This document shows, piece by piece, positions 1-12,280 of a stretch of DNA of 64,000 bases. Position 1 is the first letter of the stretch. Each line of letters opens with the position of its first letter. The DNA comes from Aphelenchoides besseyi. Taxonomy: Eukaryota > Nematoda > Chromadorea > Rhabditida > Aphelenchoididae. The position numbers were made by a program, and so were the translations under genes. Location of the stretch: NCBI GenBank assembly GCA_024699855.1, contig JAMPIQ010000003.1, positions 1,674,001-1,738,000 on the forward strand, read 5' to 3'. The notes beneath the pieces were generated by a model. That model saw only the letters and a list, made by a program, of their open reading frames with translations, was not told where the DNA came from and searched no databases.

Positions 1-1670
1 CGTATGTGAAGAAGACTTCGGTGCTATATACTGGAATAGACGTCAGAAAGGCAGAAGATAAGGGTAGCGGCACCGTCTCAAGATACTGACCGGTTTCCAA
101 ATCGAAAATCTCGAAAACCGTCTAATTTGTTGATCAATGAATACTCCGAAGCGACAAACTTACGTGACCATCTTGTAAATAATCCGCAAGCATTCTATTC
201 CCTCCGAAAATATATACCCAAATCAGAAGTCGTTCTTTGTCTTCGGGAATGACCGTCCTCCACGAGCTCGGATCCTTTTCGCCGACATCCAATTTGACGC
301 GAATCAACTTGAACATCGGAGCGTCGTTGTCGGTCAAAACCAACGCTTCTCCATCAGCATTTGTCCATAAAAGCTAAAGACAAACGTGTGAAGAATGTTG
401 TCAAACAAAACTCACGTCGTATTTGTGTTGTCCATCCGTGAAAAGTGGCTTCAAATCCAAGTTGCCATCGAATTGGTAGTTGGTGGCCTTCAAATCATGA
501 TAGTAAAGACGATTTTTATTACTGGAACAGTTCGCCCATCTTGTAATAAGGATCAATGTACTATCATTGCTGAGATCAACTAAACTACAACCACAGATCT
601 TGATTGCTAGATTCTTTGCTTACGTTCTATCGTGCGGACGATCTGAGAATTCGAAAAGTACCACGTCATCTTCATTGGTTCCAATTTCGTGAGAAAGCAG
701 ACAGTACATCCAAGTCCCGGCTACCGCAGCATTTTCATCGGATTTACGCAGCAAAAGCTTCTAAATTCGAAACCGTGAAAACACATCAACGCTCCCCTAC
801 CGTATAAACGACAGCTGTGCTGTTAGGTAACCAACAAGGTGTTGAATAGCGAACATCGGAAATTTTGTCTCCCAACTGATTGCCGTTGTTTTCCATGAAC
901 TAAACTTCGCAATTCAATTACCGACTGACAACCTTTACCATGATATTGACGTAGTCGCTTCCCTTTTCGGACAAACCAAAAGCCACGTACTTTCCCTTGA
1001 AAAAAATTTGAGTTAAAATCAGAGACAACAGATTACATTGTTAAACCACGCAGTAGAGCCGATTGAGATCAATCCATCTTCCGAGAGTTTGTTGACATCG
1101 AAAAAGACTTCGCCCAACTCTTCGTAGGATTTGCTTTGATACAAGATGCTAGAAGCCATTGGTTACACAAAATCAAGGAACATACGGATGTTGATGAGTT
1201 CCGTCGTAATGATACGTGTAGTAGAAGTCTCCCCGTTTATCTGGTGCTGAGTCAGACTTGTAGTTCCTGTATTGCATCAACCTAATCAGTCGAGAAAGGA
1301 AGTCAACAGCGAAAACTCACTTTTCTTCGAACTTATCACGCAACGTCGACTGCTCGAAAAACGTCTTCGCAGTTTTGTTCAATTCGGCGATGTACGATTT
1401 GGTCTCTTCACTGTCAAGATCCTCCATCCAACGATATGGATCAGCAGCCTAAACAAGGTTAGTTGACAAAAGATCATTTACCATTGTTCCGTGATAATTG
1501 TCGACAACCGTTTTATCGCGACGGGCTTTTGGATACATGGATGGCAGCAAAATAGCGTCGTCAAAGTCCTTGTCGAATGCCGATCTCTCCGCTTGATTGC
1601 GGTAACAGATGGCCCAAGATAGCCAACGAATGGCCGACAGTAGAAACGGTGTGCCCGCAATAGCAGACAT
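1..1670 (-). CDS. PREP: Prolyl oligopeptidase, N-terminal part (left copy, runs off the window)
   Basis: Encodes the first part of a cytosolic serine peptidase (S9A) that cleaves short peptides after proline. The start at 1670 follows a TTTCAG acceptor directly, so it is probably a trans-splice or splice site; an ATG 18 bases upstream lies on the other side of that acceptor. Ten exons can be followed (about 1670-1482, 1448-1321, 1281-1186, 1148-1037, 995-939, 899-801, 760-624, 584-416, 373-164, 121-1). The family start is clear: RRDKTVVDNYHG, then DPYRWMEDLDSEETK, then propeller-domain sequence. All visible junctions stay in frame. The catalytic domain lies beyond the left edge. This copy mirrors 14634-16308; where the two differ in homopolymer length, this copy keeps the reading frame. 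Family assignment is firm; whether this locus is separate from the right copy is not. Confidence 0.85.
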
Positions 1671-2552
1671 CTGAAATTTTGTGGTCATAAGCGAAAACCG
1701 AAGTCTTCACGTTGATCGTAAGCTCCGGAGATCGAAGTCACATGAACTCGAATTTCCGGGACTCTAATCACAATAACACGGGAATAAGATAGCAAAAAAG
1801 GACTAAGAAGCCTGTTACTTCCGGGAATCGAACACCCGAGTAAAAAAGCGCAAAAGACAACCGACTGCTCTGAAGACTTTTCGAAAATGCGAGTGAATTT
1901 TGAGTAGTCAGCAATGGACTGAAAAGCTTTGGTTGGAGATGTTTGAAGTCATAGTCATCTATTGTGGTGATCGACAATCCATCTGCATTCCCGGACTTAC
2001 AGTTCTCGTAGAAGTGTTTTCAATGTAAAGCTTATTGCTACGAAATGAAAAACTCGAGACAAGGTTATTGAAGTGTTAGTGAAGAGAAATACGACCAAGA
2101 AGTGGAAAAAAAGATGATGCTTCGAATACGAGTTCATGATCTTGACGATGGCTGCACCGGAGTTCAGGAATCACATAGACGAAGTGCTTCATTCTTCCTT
2201 TGGACACCACGAGCAAATCGGTCTTCGTGCATTGAAATTCTTTTGCTTCTTCATTGTCGTGGAGTTGTTTCTCCGAAGACACAGCACGGGTTTTACTTGC
2301 GAAGAAGTGTCTTCTCTGCAACTTCCTTATTTGGTTGGTCTACTACACAGCACTTGAATGATTTCGTGTTAATGGAAAAGGTTTTGCGTGACACACCTTA
2401 AAATGGTGATCCTAAAACATTCGATGGACATTCACATTTGCAGTGCTAAGAGGCGACGAATTGTCCGGAAAATACTCTTTTGTTCATGTCATTGGAACTC
2501 AAACATTTGTGCGTTTGAGAATATTTCCACTCGTCTTCTTTGTCATCAGGAT
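1671..2552. other. Spacer between peptidase and SL RNA; no gene recognised
   Basis: Short ORFs occur on both strands (for example an 81-codon one at 2076-2321, minus) but none resembles a known family. A sequence at about 1817-1850 (minus) looks like a tRNA T-arm, without the rest of a tRNA. The whole stretch is repeated in the right arm. Confidence 0.5.
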
Positions 2553-2651
2553 ATGTGCTCTGCCATTGAGAGCAGAGCGTTCCAAAATTTACAATTCAAA
2601 TCACGACTCGTGTCGGATTCGTTTACCAACCTTATTGCAGGTTTATAAACC
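2553..2651 (-). ncRNA. Spliced-leader RNA, SL2-type (copy A)
   Basis: Predicted donor RNA for trans-splicing. On the minus strand the transcript would start at 2651 with GGTTTATAAACC. A 21-nt leader ends CAATAAG, followed by the donor GTTGGT. Downstream come a short hairpin (CGAC-ACGA-GTCG), an Sm-type site AAATTTTGG and a final hairpin with GCTCTGC pairing to GCAGAGC. Order and spacing match nematode SL RNAs, where the Sm site sits between stems II and III and is followed by GAACG. The leader and early intron can form stem I (AACCT with AGGTT). A promoter box shared with two other copies ends 53 bases upstream. Assignment is by architecture; leader use on mRNAs is inferred. Confidence 0.85.
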
Positions 2652-2703
2652 TGAGATGACTGTCAAGTGGACGGCTGATATGTTCTCTTGGCGTCTCTGG
2701 AAG

Positions 2704-2720
2704 CCACGGGTTAGACGCTT
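2704..2720 (-). promoter_or_regulatory. PSE-like promoter box of SL RNA copy A
   Basis: On the minus strand the box reads AAGCGTCTAACCCGTGG. It matches the boxes upstream of copies C and D and ends 53 bases before the leader, the region where nematode snRNA and SL RNA genes carry a proximal sequence element. It lies outside the inverted repeat, so copy B lacks it. Confidence 0.7.
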
Positions 2721-2934
2721 TTCCTGAGCAGAATCAAGACGACAGTCACCCTCTCATTTTCATACGCTCTTTCTGCTGCTAGCAGCAAAGCGCGTCGAAC
2801 GTTGAGTGACAAAAATGTCGGCAATAAGCAGCCAGTAGACTCGAACGCTGCCCAAATTCCTGCTTAACAAAAAGAACCTGAAACCTTGATGTCACGTCTG
2901 GTTTCGACCGTATCTTTGATATTGGTTTGTAGCC

Positions 2935-4443
2935 GTGAGTTTTGTGCAGACTCGATCCCAAACTGAAAAGTCTTGCATGATGGGAGCTCATTCCAGCCAA
3001 CGAAAAATCATTCTGCTGCAACACAGGTTCCAATCAGTTGATCTCGGTTTCCAGCCGACATGCCCATGTTTAAGTGGGAAACCGAGTACTTTGCCGATAG
3101 GCTTTGTCATTCAAACATCCAACGACACGCTCATCAGTCCAATCTGCGAGACAGCTCATCCCATTCACGGTCCATTGGAATTCACGATCATTTGCTATGT
3201 TGGTAAAACAGAAAAGTTTTCCGCATGGATGCGATTTGATCAATCGGTGTGTCAGAAGTTGAGTTCGCACTTCCATGTTGACTTCTGGTTGAAAGGATCA
3301 AATGGAAGGATCGGCCAGAAGACACGTGAGTTTAAGCTTCAATTCACTCATTCTGTTTACAGACAAAGAGATTTTGGTCAACAGCAAGTATTGTAAGCAT
3401 CGTTCTCAGGCTACACTCAAATGTAACTTTCCGTTCGGATACAAAGACTTCAATTCTTTTACCGTTTGCTTTAATTTTTTGCTTGATGCCACTACTTCTC
3501 AAGCGATTCCAAGATGCTATTCTATCACTCTTGCAATCGCTAAGGATGTTCTTTAACAAATATTTCGAGACCCGAACTGGCGCGGTTATTTGACTGCTCC
3601 ATTCAGCTTCAATCAACTTCCAAAAACAAAGTTCAGGTTCATGACTCGAAACGGAAGATTCGAGGTTTTTTACAGCGGTAAAGCTCCAAAAGACGTTGTG
3701 GTTCAATTCGAAGTCTGGATCGAAAAATTCTATAGACGAAGCACGACGATCGGTGCGATTGCTTCATTCAACGAAACTGATTCGTTTAGATGACATCTTT
3801 CGTATTAATTCGAAAGTTCTATATTAGGAACACGAGTTTCTTACTCGATATCTTCGATGTTTTCCAACCACACCTCAACTACGTTTCGGTCGTTGTTGCG
3901 CAACGATGTGGTTCGGAGAAACGGCCGAATTGAAACACATCGACGCAATCACTCAATTCTACGGCTTCGAGGAGTTTGCAGATTGGGAGATCCAAGTCGA
4001 AAACAAGAAGTTCAAAGTGAGTATTTTTGTCCGTATTTTTGACTGCTTTTAGGTCTTGAAATCGATTCTTGCTGCTCATACCAACACACTTGACGGGGTC
4101 GTTGAGATCAAAGACGTAGATGTTGAGATGTTTCAGATTATGTTTTGTTACGTGTATTCTAACAAAGTGGATAACTTGGACTCCGTTGCTTTGTGTCTTC
4201 TGATTGTGGCTAATCGATTCAAAGTCGACGATTTGGTTATAAGTTCTCAATGCTTTCGATTTGAACTCTTTGCTGTTTAGGAGCTGTGTATTGAGTCGAT
4301 TCTTAAGAATATGAAGTCTACGAGCGTCACAAATTGTTAAAAATTCTTTGGTGAAATCACTCATTTGGACGAATACAAACACTACGTTTCCGAGCACACA
4401 GAGAAGCGTTTTGGAAAGATCGTCACACTTTCTAAGGGCACCA
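2935..4443 (+). pseudogene. MATH/BTB-domain gene remnant
   Basis: The first part (to about 3560) gives MATH-like sequence such as PLEFTIICYVGKTEKFSAW across one intron (GTGAGT to TTACAG near 3325-3361). The second part starts at an ATG near 3906, where MWFGETAELKHIDAITQFYG precedes BTB-like sequence: WEIQVENKKFK, intron, VLKSILAAHT, then VEMFQIMFCYVYSNKVDNL. BTB domains commonly recruit Cullin-3, and MATH-BTB families are expanded in nematodes. Against an intact gene: several frame changes between the two parts, and an in-frame TAA at 4338-4340 after which the frame stays open with plausible BTB C-terminal sequence (FFGEITHLDEYKHYV) to 4443. It could be two adjacent short genes. The intact relative in this window is at 54804-56424. 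Confidence 0.55.
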
Positions 4444-7400
4444 ACACAAATTCTAATAATTAGGTGGTTAATATTTGAAAGGTAAATAAAATTGTGTCTT
4501 TCAACTTGTTAGGTTATAATAACTGATTACATGTAAACGCATGTGCAACCAATGTACATAAAGACTGATAAATACGCTAAAAAGTTCTACGACAATCTCA
4601 AGAACTTTGTTTGATCCACTAAAAATCTTAATTACAAAAAAACTTCATTAACTGCTCAGAATTCAATCATTTATTTGCACAAAAAGATCACTTCTACTCA
4701 GTGTTAACGGTCATCGACGACCGTTCAGAGGTCACCGGATAGCTTCTTTTTGCACGCTCTGAAGGTGGAAATGAACAGAAGTCAACTTGCCGTTCACCTG
4801 TTTCTTGTGCCAAACCGTTTGCTAAAGAACTTGAGGCGGCTGTTATTTTGTAAACGCTTATGATTTTGTTTATGTAGTCAAGCGTGCAAATGACAGGTGA
4901 GGGCATTGGCAAGAGAAACGTCTTTACATTGCAACAGTTTTGAGCATTCAGATCTTTTTTTCATGAGTCAAACTACGATTCTTCATTGAATAATTTTTGC
5001 GCCCTTTCTAGTCAGAAGGTTCTTTAGAGAACGCCAACACACTTCGCCAGCCGTTTTCTTAGAGAGCGTTAAACGAAGTACAAATCATAAGAACATTTCT
5101 TTTTAACTACACTTTTCTTCGGTACTTTGAATCTGATGGGTATCGAAGAGACTTTTGACGTTTGTAGCTATTCATCTATCCGACGGCATTTGAGTTATCG
5201 GATACAAGAATAACCCTCAAGAATATGACTTCGATATTCAACTTCCGCAATCGGAGATATTTATAGGATCAGTGGACTTGAAACCACGTTGAATGTCGCT
5301 TCTTATTGTACCCAAATTGTCTCTAACTTTTAGTACATTTTTATTGCCGTTCGGCACATTTAGTTCCGCTCAATGCGCAGACGCCTCCAACGTCTGGACG
5401 TTCTTTGCTGTTTCTTGACCATGAATTTCGTTTGTTTGCGAACGAAACGCTCCAGGGTTTGAGTCGAAATGAAGCTGCTGAAGAGGAGTGAACGACGTGT
5501 TCAGATTCTTTTTTGTTATTGAGAAAAAATGTTATCTGATATCATTGCTTTAATGGAAATGATAGACGCCTATAAGAGGGTTTACAGTTTTGGTTTCATT
5601 ATTCTCTTACTTTTCGACTGCAGATAAGGTGGTGACTAACAAGTTTTCAATAACAAGCCACTTATTGTATTGTTTCTTTTTTACCTCCAAAAACACAAAC
5701 CAAATCAACGCGTTCAAATGTTCATGGGAATTCTGTTTTTGCTACTAATTTTATGGGTATTAGATGCTGTTAAATGTCTCACAAGTAGTTGGCTTTTATG
5801 GTAAACTTGTTTTTATTTTGCAAGTCCAACAGCAAAAAGTTTGACGATCATCTTACGCAACTTCTCAAGTTATTCGCTATGTCTGGACTCAAACATTAAG
5901 CACTGGAAATCTTTGATCGAGTTTATAGTACCGAATTCGAAAACACATATTCGGAAATCAGTTTAACGGCACGTGGGTTGAAACACGATAAACATCAACT
6001 TGAGTGTACTCGTCGCGAACTCCGTGATAACCGACATTCGCAAGTTAAGTTCACCAACGAGCAATGAAATTAGAATCGCGGACCACAGGTAAGAAACAAT
6101 ACGAACATAAAAAGTAACAAAAATTGGTTTTTGAATTCTAAAACATTTTGCCCACAAACTTGTTTCCCAAGACCTGTGGTTCTTTAGTCGCGTTCTGAAG
6201 TTACGGTTGTGTTTAAATTGAATTAGACTTGTAAGTTGAAAACAAAGATCGTTTCAGCGTGTGGATTAGTCAACAGAACGATAGATCATTAATATAAGTG
6301 GCCGTTAAGTTCGCAAGGAAGTGTTAGACTAAAGAGTTCATTCTTGAAATTTACTTGTTCTTCGAGCCTTTTCTATGTGTTTCGCGTTCGTTGGCGGTAT
6401 CTCATTCATTACTGCTCCAAATTTTATTGTTTTGCTCCAGAGCGTACACATTTTTTGGCCACCAGTTTGTCCCTTCAGATCTTTGCAGGCGACTCAGAGC
6501 TGAACCGTTAACTGTTGGTGAGTCGAAAGACTTTTTTCGAACGGTTTGAGTGTAAAGAACATCACGATTGTGACGTAAAGACTCTTCATAAGTTTTATGG
6601 TATCGATGCAAACATTTGGGCCAAAAAACATGTTTTGCATTGTCTGGCTATTCAAATTTACGGAGTGTTTGCATGCGGGACTTGCTAGTAAATTTTTCTT
6701 GTTAACTAAGTCAAGTACAGATGTCGATCTAATTATTTTGGTTAGTACTGTAGAACGCAAAGAACTAAGGGACGTGTTTGTCTTGATACAAAAATCACTT
6801 CATAAATAAATTTCGCTCTTGAATTGTATTAGTCGTCTGCCGTTCTTGTTATTCCAAAGACTCTTGAGCTCGAGGTCCACAGTCAGTTAGTTGAAAGCTG
6901 AGGTACGAGCGAAAGAGGTCATTGATTGTTCTTGATGTCAAATGAGTATGTCGCATTGCTCGAGCCGCTAACTGCTCAATGATTGTTCGAATCCTGAAAG
7001 GGAATGTTGTAGGTAAATTATTCAGAAGGTTTCGGTTTTTGAACTTTATGATTGTCGTTGGTAACATCCTGAAGCGTCGGAATGAACGACGAGAATCATA
7101 CGAAGACGTTAAATTAATTTGTTGCTCTTGATCTTTTTAGACCTCTTCATCCTTTCAATTCCTAGTAATTTACGAAGTTTCTGTGTTGTTTATGGGCTCT
7201 CATAATTGGAAACACAAGGAGCGAGCTGGTGGTCGTTGGTTTTGTCGTAAATTTGATTGTTTCCCCTCCACTGACGTTCACTTGACTGTTTCGTAAGTTT
7301 GCCGGTGACTGCACAGTTTTCGTTTGTTGGTTCGAGTTGATTCCATTTCTTACGCCAAGCGTGTTTTCAACCTCACTCCCGACACCATCACAAACAGTAA

Positions 7401-8317
7401 TTGTAGTGAAATTCGAACCGAGAATAACATTTGGGAAAATGTGTGCAGGCGAAGATTCTATGGCAAATTAGTCTTCGCATATTTCGAGCTGCTTCCCGTT
7501 CCTTTTCATTTGCCGTGTCGACGTACGAAATGCAAGAAAATAAGCGTGAGTACGGAGTAATTAGTTTCGTTCGGTTGTCTGAACTTCGACGTAATCTTCT
7601 TTCCGCTTAATCGCCACCAAAGGATCAACGGAAGAGGTCGCAGAATTCGTGGGTTTTAATTAAATCCACTTTGTAATGTGCACGTTCTACGGTTGATGAC
7701 AGTCGAGACGTTGAAAGTCATCTGTTCGGCGTTTTGTTGTTGTTGTTTCGGTACATTCACAGTGTTCTTCCGCATGAGTTCGTTAGCTCATTTCTCTTAA
7801 TCCGTAAGTTTTGACGTCTACTGTAGAGTCTCAATGAATTTATGCGATTTGTGATTTCTGATCACAAGTTAACGTGTCAAAATGTGATCAGTCGAAAAGT
7901 TGTGGTCGGGCTCCAGCTATCGAAGTTTCGCATACTAATCGTAATAAGGGCATTTTGGTCCACTCAACATATTCACCTGTTAATCCTCGTAGTAGCGTGC
8001 CGATTTCTGTGTGCCGTTTCTGACTAACTACTTGAATATGCGTATTTCAGTCAGCTGAATACTTTTAAGTTTTCGTAAATAACCGTGCCTTTAAATTTAG
8101 CTATTCGTGTTAACTAAAGGTCATTGAATAAGTGGGTTGTATTTTGTTTGTGAAAGCACTTACTATAATCGTGAAGAAAAACTCCGAGCAAACGCGTTTA
8201 TTACGTGATATCCATCTGATGTTAAACGTCTGTTTGATTAACACGATTTTCAATGTTCCAGTTTGTTGTGAATGCGTGTGTCTTTCGAACCGTTTAACTG
8301 AGCACAAAGTAACAACA
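4444..8317. other. AT-rich region without a recognisable gene
   Basis: Short ORFs of 60-95 codons occur on both strands (for example 6494-6760 minus, 6597-6809 plus, 7324-7560 plus) but they overlap each other, lack credible splice structure and resemble no family I know. I see no tRNA, Sm-site RNA or repeat family shared with the rest of the window. Confidence 0.4.
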
Positions 8318-9523
8318 ATGTACGGCGGTTGTTTCGATTACAATAAAAACGGCGAAGAGATCGTGCAGTTCAACACTCCAAGTGAAGATCATCAATACAT
8401 TTTGAGTAAGCTCAACTAATGAATAGCATTTGAGTGCTCTTGTTCTTCAGTTCTTCAAAGAGCCATCGACACGGTCCTCTGTTTGCTGGCGGTTTTCTGG
8501 AACGTGGTTCTTTTCATTGTGATTGTTAAAACAAAAAACGATTTGGCCCGAATGAAACCAATTGTCATTTTTATTTGCGTCAACGATGTGATCATGGCGC
8601 TCACAAGTTTAAGTGTTCTGCCTTTCATCAATCCCGGGTTCGGACGTATCATTGTGTTTGCCAATTCTGGAATGCATATCAAAAACCGGCTGTTGAACGA
8701 ATCAATGATGGCGGTGGGAACGTCTTGGATTCTCTTCAATTGGTCCACTGTACCGTTCCAGTTCTTGTATCGATGGCATCTTGTCAAGTTGTAAGTTGCA
8801 GAGGTGGAAACAGCTCATTAGCTGGTTATTTTCAGTGGTGATCGACCGCGTGGTCGTTTCTTGGCCTGTTCGATCTTATTTGTTTTGGCCATTTTCTCCG
8901 TCTACTGCTGTTGCTCACTTCGTCTAATGCATATGTTTACGGGAATCGACAAAACCTTTCTGGAAGATTCGGAGCGAATTCTAAAGCACGCCGGTTACGA
9001 TATTAAACAATACGAAATCTACGGGACTTCAATGCATGACAAATCAGCTATCTACTTTATTGGGGCTTTCACATTGGCAATGGGTACATCCTATGGTATA
9101 GTTGGATATTGTGCAATAAAAATACGAAAGTTTCTTGCCAACCGCGCATGTTCATCTGCAACACGTCGATTGAACAATAGCATGGATATTCTCTTGGCGT
9201 TGACGGCATCAATTCCCGTCTTCACGAACATGCTTCCCGTCTGCTATTTAGTTTTGACCATCACTCTTTGTAAGAATCATCCAATTCTGGATTTGGTTAA
9301 CTCTGCTGTTGTTCACGCTGCTCTAGTCATCAGTCCAGTCATGACCTTATGGCTGATTCGACCATATCGAAGAGTTGTGTTAAAATGGTTGGGTCTAGAA
9401 CACAAAATCCGTTTGTCGCTCATCGACTCCAGTCTCAGTATGGACAAACAGAAGCGAAGTTCGATTCCGCCGGAGTGGTGGAGAAAAGCGAGCAGAGGAA
9501 ACATCCACACACCAAATCCATGA
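8318..9523 (+). CDS. Serpentine 7TM chemoreceptor-like GPCR
   Basis: Three exons (8318-8405, 8451-8790, 8836-9523) with GTAAGC/TTCAG and GTAAGT/TTCAG introns give about 371 residues in one frame. TM1 is near residues 35-55 (VLCLLAVFWNVVLFIVIV). Several more hydrophobic segments follow, including ACSILFVLAIFSVYCCCSL and a region around ILLALTASIPVF; the C-terminus carries LIRPYRRVVLKWLG. The PYRR motif after the last helix is typical of nematode Str/Srd-type receptors. It would sit in the membrane of sensory neurons (inference from family). Srd-like is my best guess; the exact family needs profile searches. Confidence 0.75.
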
Positions 9524-9875
9524 ACATCAGCGTGTATTTTATACATATTCTTGCCATTTTGATTACTTATAAATTATTTTTTGACAACTTTGAAATTTGT
9601 GATCGATTTCATATAACAAAATATTTCGAGCAAAGAAATCGAACTGAATGTCGATATTCACCTACAAAAAAACCTTTAAACTTTGTATTCTTATTATTGT
9701 AATACCAAGTACAGATTTGTAATTTACGCTAAAGAACTTGAGATGCTGCTATTTTGTACCGGGAATAGGAACTGAAGAAACTTTCTAGAAGATACAATTT
9801 TTGTTGAGAACAACAAAACTTGTCGATCAAAGCCCAATTTATTCTTTCAATATGTTGTTAACATCAATAGGTAAA

Positions 9876-9975
9876 NNNNNNNNNNNNNNNNNNNNNNNNN
9901 NNNNNNNNNNNNNNNNNNNNNNNNNNNNNNNNNNNNNNNNNNNNNNNNNNNNNNNNNNNNNNNNNNNNNNNNNNN
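9876..9975. other. Assembly gap (100 N)
   Basis: Exactly 100 N, the usual placeholder for a gap of unknown size. It interrupts a receptor gene, whose 3' part resumes directly after it. Confidence 0.99.
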
Positions 9976-10386
9976 GCTGCATGTATCGCAAAATAGCTGC
10001 TACTGTTCGTTTGCACTGACCATTCGTATTGCCGTTGCATCTGTTCGATTACTGAGACGTGAATGGCCGAAGTTGAACAAGAAAGCCAAGCTACTCAAAA
10101 AACGTTCACGAAAGTCCTCATCTTCCAATCCGTGGTTCCATTTATTTCAATGATTCTTCCAATTGTTATAGTGACGATCCTCACTTTCGTTCGTACACCT
10201 TTCGAAGCCGGCGAATGGGCGGTCGTTTTTATCTATTGGGCGACGCCTCTAAACGTCATTTGCATTCTTTTCATTATCGCTCCTTATCGTCGAGAGTTGA
10301 TTCGTATTCTTTCCGGATCTTGTTCTTTAAAACAAACGAATTCAACAAGCTCCACAGTCTTTGTTTCAAACTCAAGGATTAATTAA
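9976..10386 (+). pseudogene. Serpentine 7TM receptor, C-terminal part, cut by the gap
   Basis: After the gap the sequence encodes a charged loop, then KVLIFQSVVPFISMILPIVI (TM6-like), a further helix around WATPLNVICILFIIAPYRRE and a short tail ending at 10386. It aligns in layout with residues 220-320 of the receptor at 10759-11939 (loop, TM6, TM7, PYRR). The loop is out of frame with the helices: one frame reads RIAVASVRLLRREWPK and another starts AEVEQESQATQKTFTK, so a 1-2 nt shift lies near 10050-10070. Being next to a gap, a sequence error is as likely as a true pseudogene. The N-terminal half is missing. Confidence 0.6.
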
Positions 10387-10758
10387 AAACCGACACGTGA
10401 TTGTGTTCAATTCTTTACAATTGAACCGCTTCTAATGCACTTATGTGAGAATTGTAGAGTATAGACAGCGATTCCAACCTCATTAAACACCTTTGTAAAT
10501 GTGATGTAGGAAGGCGATCTCGTGATGAGGATTGATTAAGTTCAGGCAGCTAACATCTGAGATGATCAAGATACAAGTATCTTGGCATTTAGTTTTAAGT
10601 CTATTCGTAGAAAAGTTGATACAAACTTTATCATTTAGTGGGAATGTTACACACGAGACATTTCAAATACAAAAGTTGTCTACCCGTTTCAGTCCGCTGG
10701 CTATGTTCAATTGAAGAACTTTCGGACATAAAAGTCTGTTCATTACTCGTTACAAGCA

Positions 10759-11939
10759 ATGGCGTACTTCGTCCACAATCCCTATTTCTTTGCAAACGTC
10801 ACAAACCAGACCTTTGAGTCAACAACGTTCGGTCGTGTATTCATTTGCAACTACGCTGCTTCATCGTTTTTTGGTTTTATTTTCATTACACTGGTCATCT
10901 ACATGATTCTATTCAAAAGTCCACCTTCATTGCAGCATTTTCGAAAGATTCTTCTTGTAATTCACTTAATCGATCTTATGGTTGGGATCATCTCTATTTT
11001 AGGAAAAGCTGTAAGTCGTAAATATTTGATCATAACCAGAGATTTTAGCGTATTCGTTATGTCAACGATATTGGTCTTCATAGTATTTTCGGAATAATGA
11101 GATGGACGCCATTTGGTGTTCAAATGATTGTCCACGTTATTAGCGTGACATCACATATTTTGCTGTATGCGATTCTACCTTTACCTCTGTGGTATCGAGA
11201 TCATTTACTTCGCTATGGGCCGCCATCTAACTTGACATTCTTTCGATCTATCTTCGTAGTTTTTATGGTTTTGGGTATTTCTACAGGCCTTTTTGGGAGC
11301 GCGATATACATCACTGATCGTAAACAAGATTATTCGTCAATGTGGTTTCAAGAAACACCCATCCCGCCGGTAGTTGTCGTCGATCCTCAGGTTTGTCTAT
11401 TCAATAAGTACTATAATCACTTGTTCAGCGAAGTTTCATCGCATTTCTGTTCATAAATTACAGTCGAATAGCGATTTTTGGCAGTTTCTTCGTGTCTGTT
11501 TTAATTGTATGGCGTACTTATCGATTCCTCAAAACTCAAGTACAAGAAAGTGGTCGTTATTCGAAGGCCATGGACCAATTCACACGTGTAATATTTGCGC
11601 AGGTGAGAAAATGGCTGATTGAGGTGACTTCTGGTTTCAGATGTTAATCCCAATACTCAGTCTATTTCTGCCTACGCTCGTCATTATCATTTTGTTTTAT
11701 GTTGGGATTACTAGTGACATTAGTCAATATTTCATAGTCATGCTGTTAAGTTGGATTCCATGCTTGAATTCCATTTCCACTCTCGTTTTCATTGTGAGTC
11801 TCAAAATAACAACAGAACTTAATATGCATTTTAGGTGCCATATCGACGGGTAATTTACTCCAGAATTAAACGGTTGACTGGTTCATCAGTTTCATCTGTT
11901 CCACCAATTGTAGTAACTGCAGTGAACAGTCTTCAATAA
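10759..11939 (+). CDS. Serpentine 7TM chemoreceptor (Srd-like)
   Basis: Five exons (10759-11010, 11049-11390, 11429-11602, 11641-11793, 11835-11939) splice to about 341 residues without a stop. The N-terminus MAYFVHNPYFFANVTNQT has N-glycosylation sites. TM1 is FGFIFITLVIYMILF, followed by SPPSLQHFRKILLVIHLIDL, the loop and TM2 pattern of Srd/Str receptors. The extracellular loop is long and charged. The late helices are MLIPILSLFLPTLVIIILF and a final one near WIPCLNSISTLVF ending IVPYRRV. Introns are 38-47 nt. Nematode receptors of this class are candidate odorant receptors; the ligand is unknown. It may share an ancestor with the fragment at 9976-10386, placed head-to-tail on the same strand. 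Confidence 0.8.
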
Positions 11940-12280
11940 TGTAAAAGTGATAGTTGAATGAAAATAAACACTATGTAGGAGTTTAACAGCAAAAGTGAGG
12001 GCCATTTTTCTCGGGATGAAGAGTGAGTTCGGAAGGTCATAGGACTTTAGTTCTCTTTGCTATTCGACTTGAGCAGCTTATCTTGATCAGAAACTGTTCA
12101 GTTCTTCATTCTGGCTCGTTGACAACTTGCAGATTGAGTTGCTTGTTCCATTGGATTTCTACAATCGTCTCATCCAATGATAAGACTGCAGAAGTACCGA
12201 GCATCAAACAAAAACAACCCAAACATTTCAAATCAGTTATAATCTTCTTTAAATAATAGATCAAGCGTATTCAACTGAGG
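11940..12280. other. Intergenic; nothing recognised
   Basis: An AATAAA at about 11962 may polyadenylate the preceding receptor gene. No other feature seen. Confidence 0.5.

Larger units (their letters stand above)
1..2693. repeat. Left arm of a long inverted repeat (partner 13619-16308)
   Basis: The reverse complement matches 13619-16308 almost perfectly over about 2.69 kb and continues to the window edge. Comparing the arms, I find only three homopolymer length changes (+2, +2 and +1 in the right arm) and one 8-base deletion in the right arm just upstream of the SL RNA; I saw no substitutions in the stretches compared. Similarity ends abruptly at 2693/13619. The arm contains the peptidase 5' end and an SL RNA gene. 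Confidence 0.9.

Noticed and set aside
2535..2665. SL RNA loci first read as a MITE-like hairpin repeat
   Set aside because: Order of elements (leader, GT donor, Sm-type site, terminal hairpin), covarying stems and promoter box at fixed spacing fit SL RNA genes better; there are no terminal inverted repeats or target duplications.
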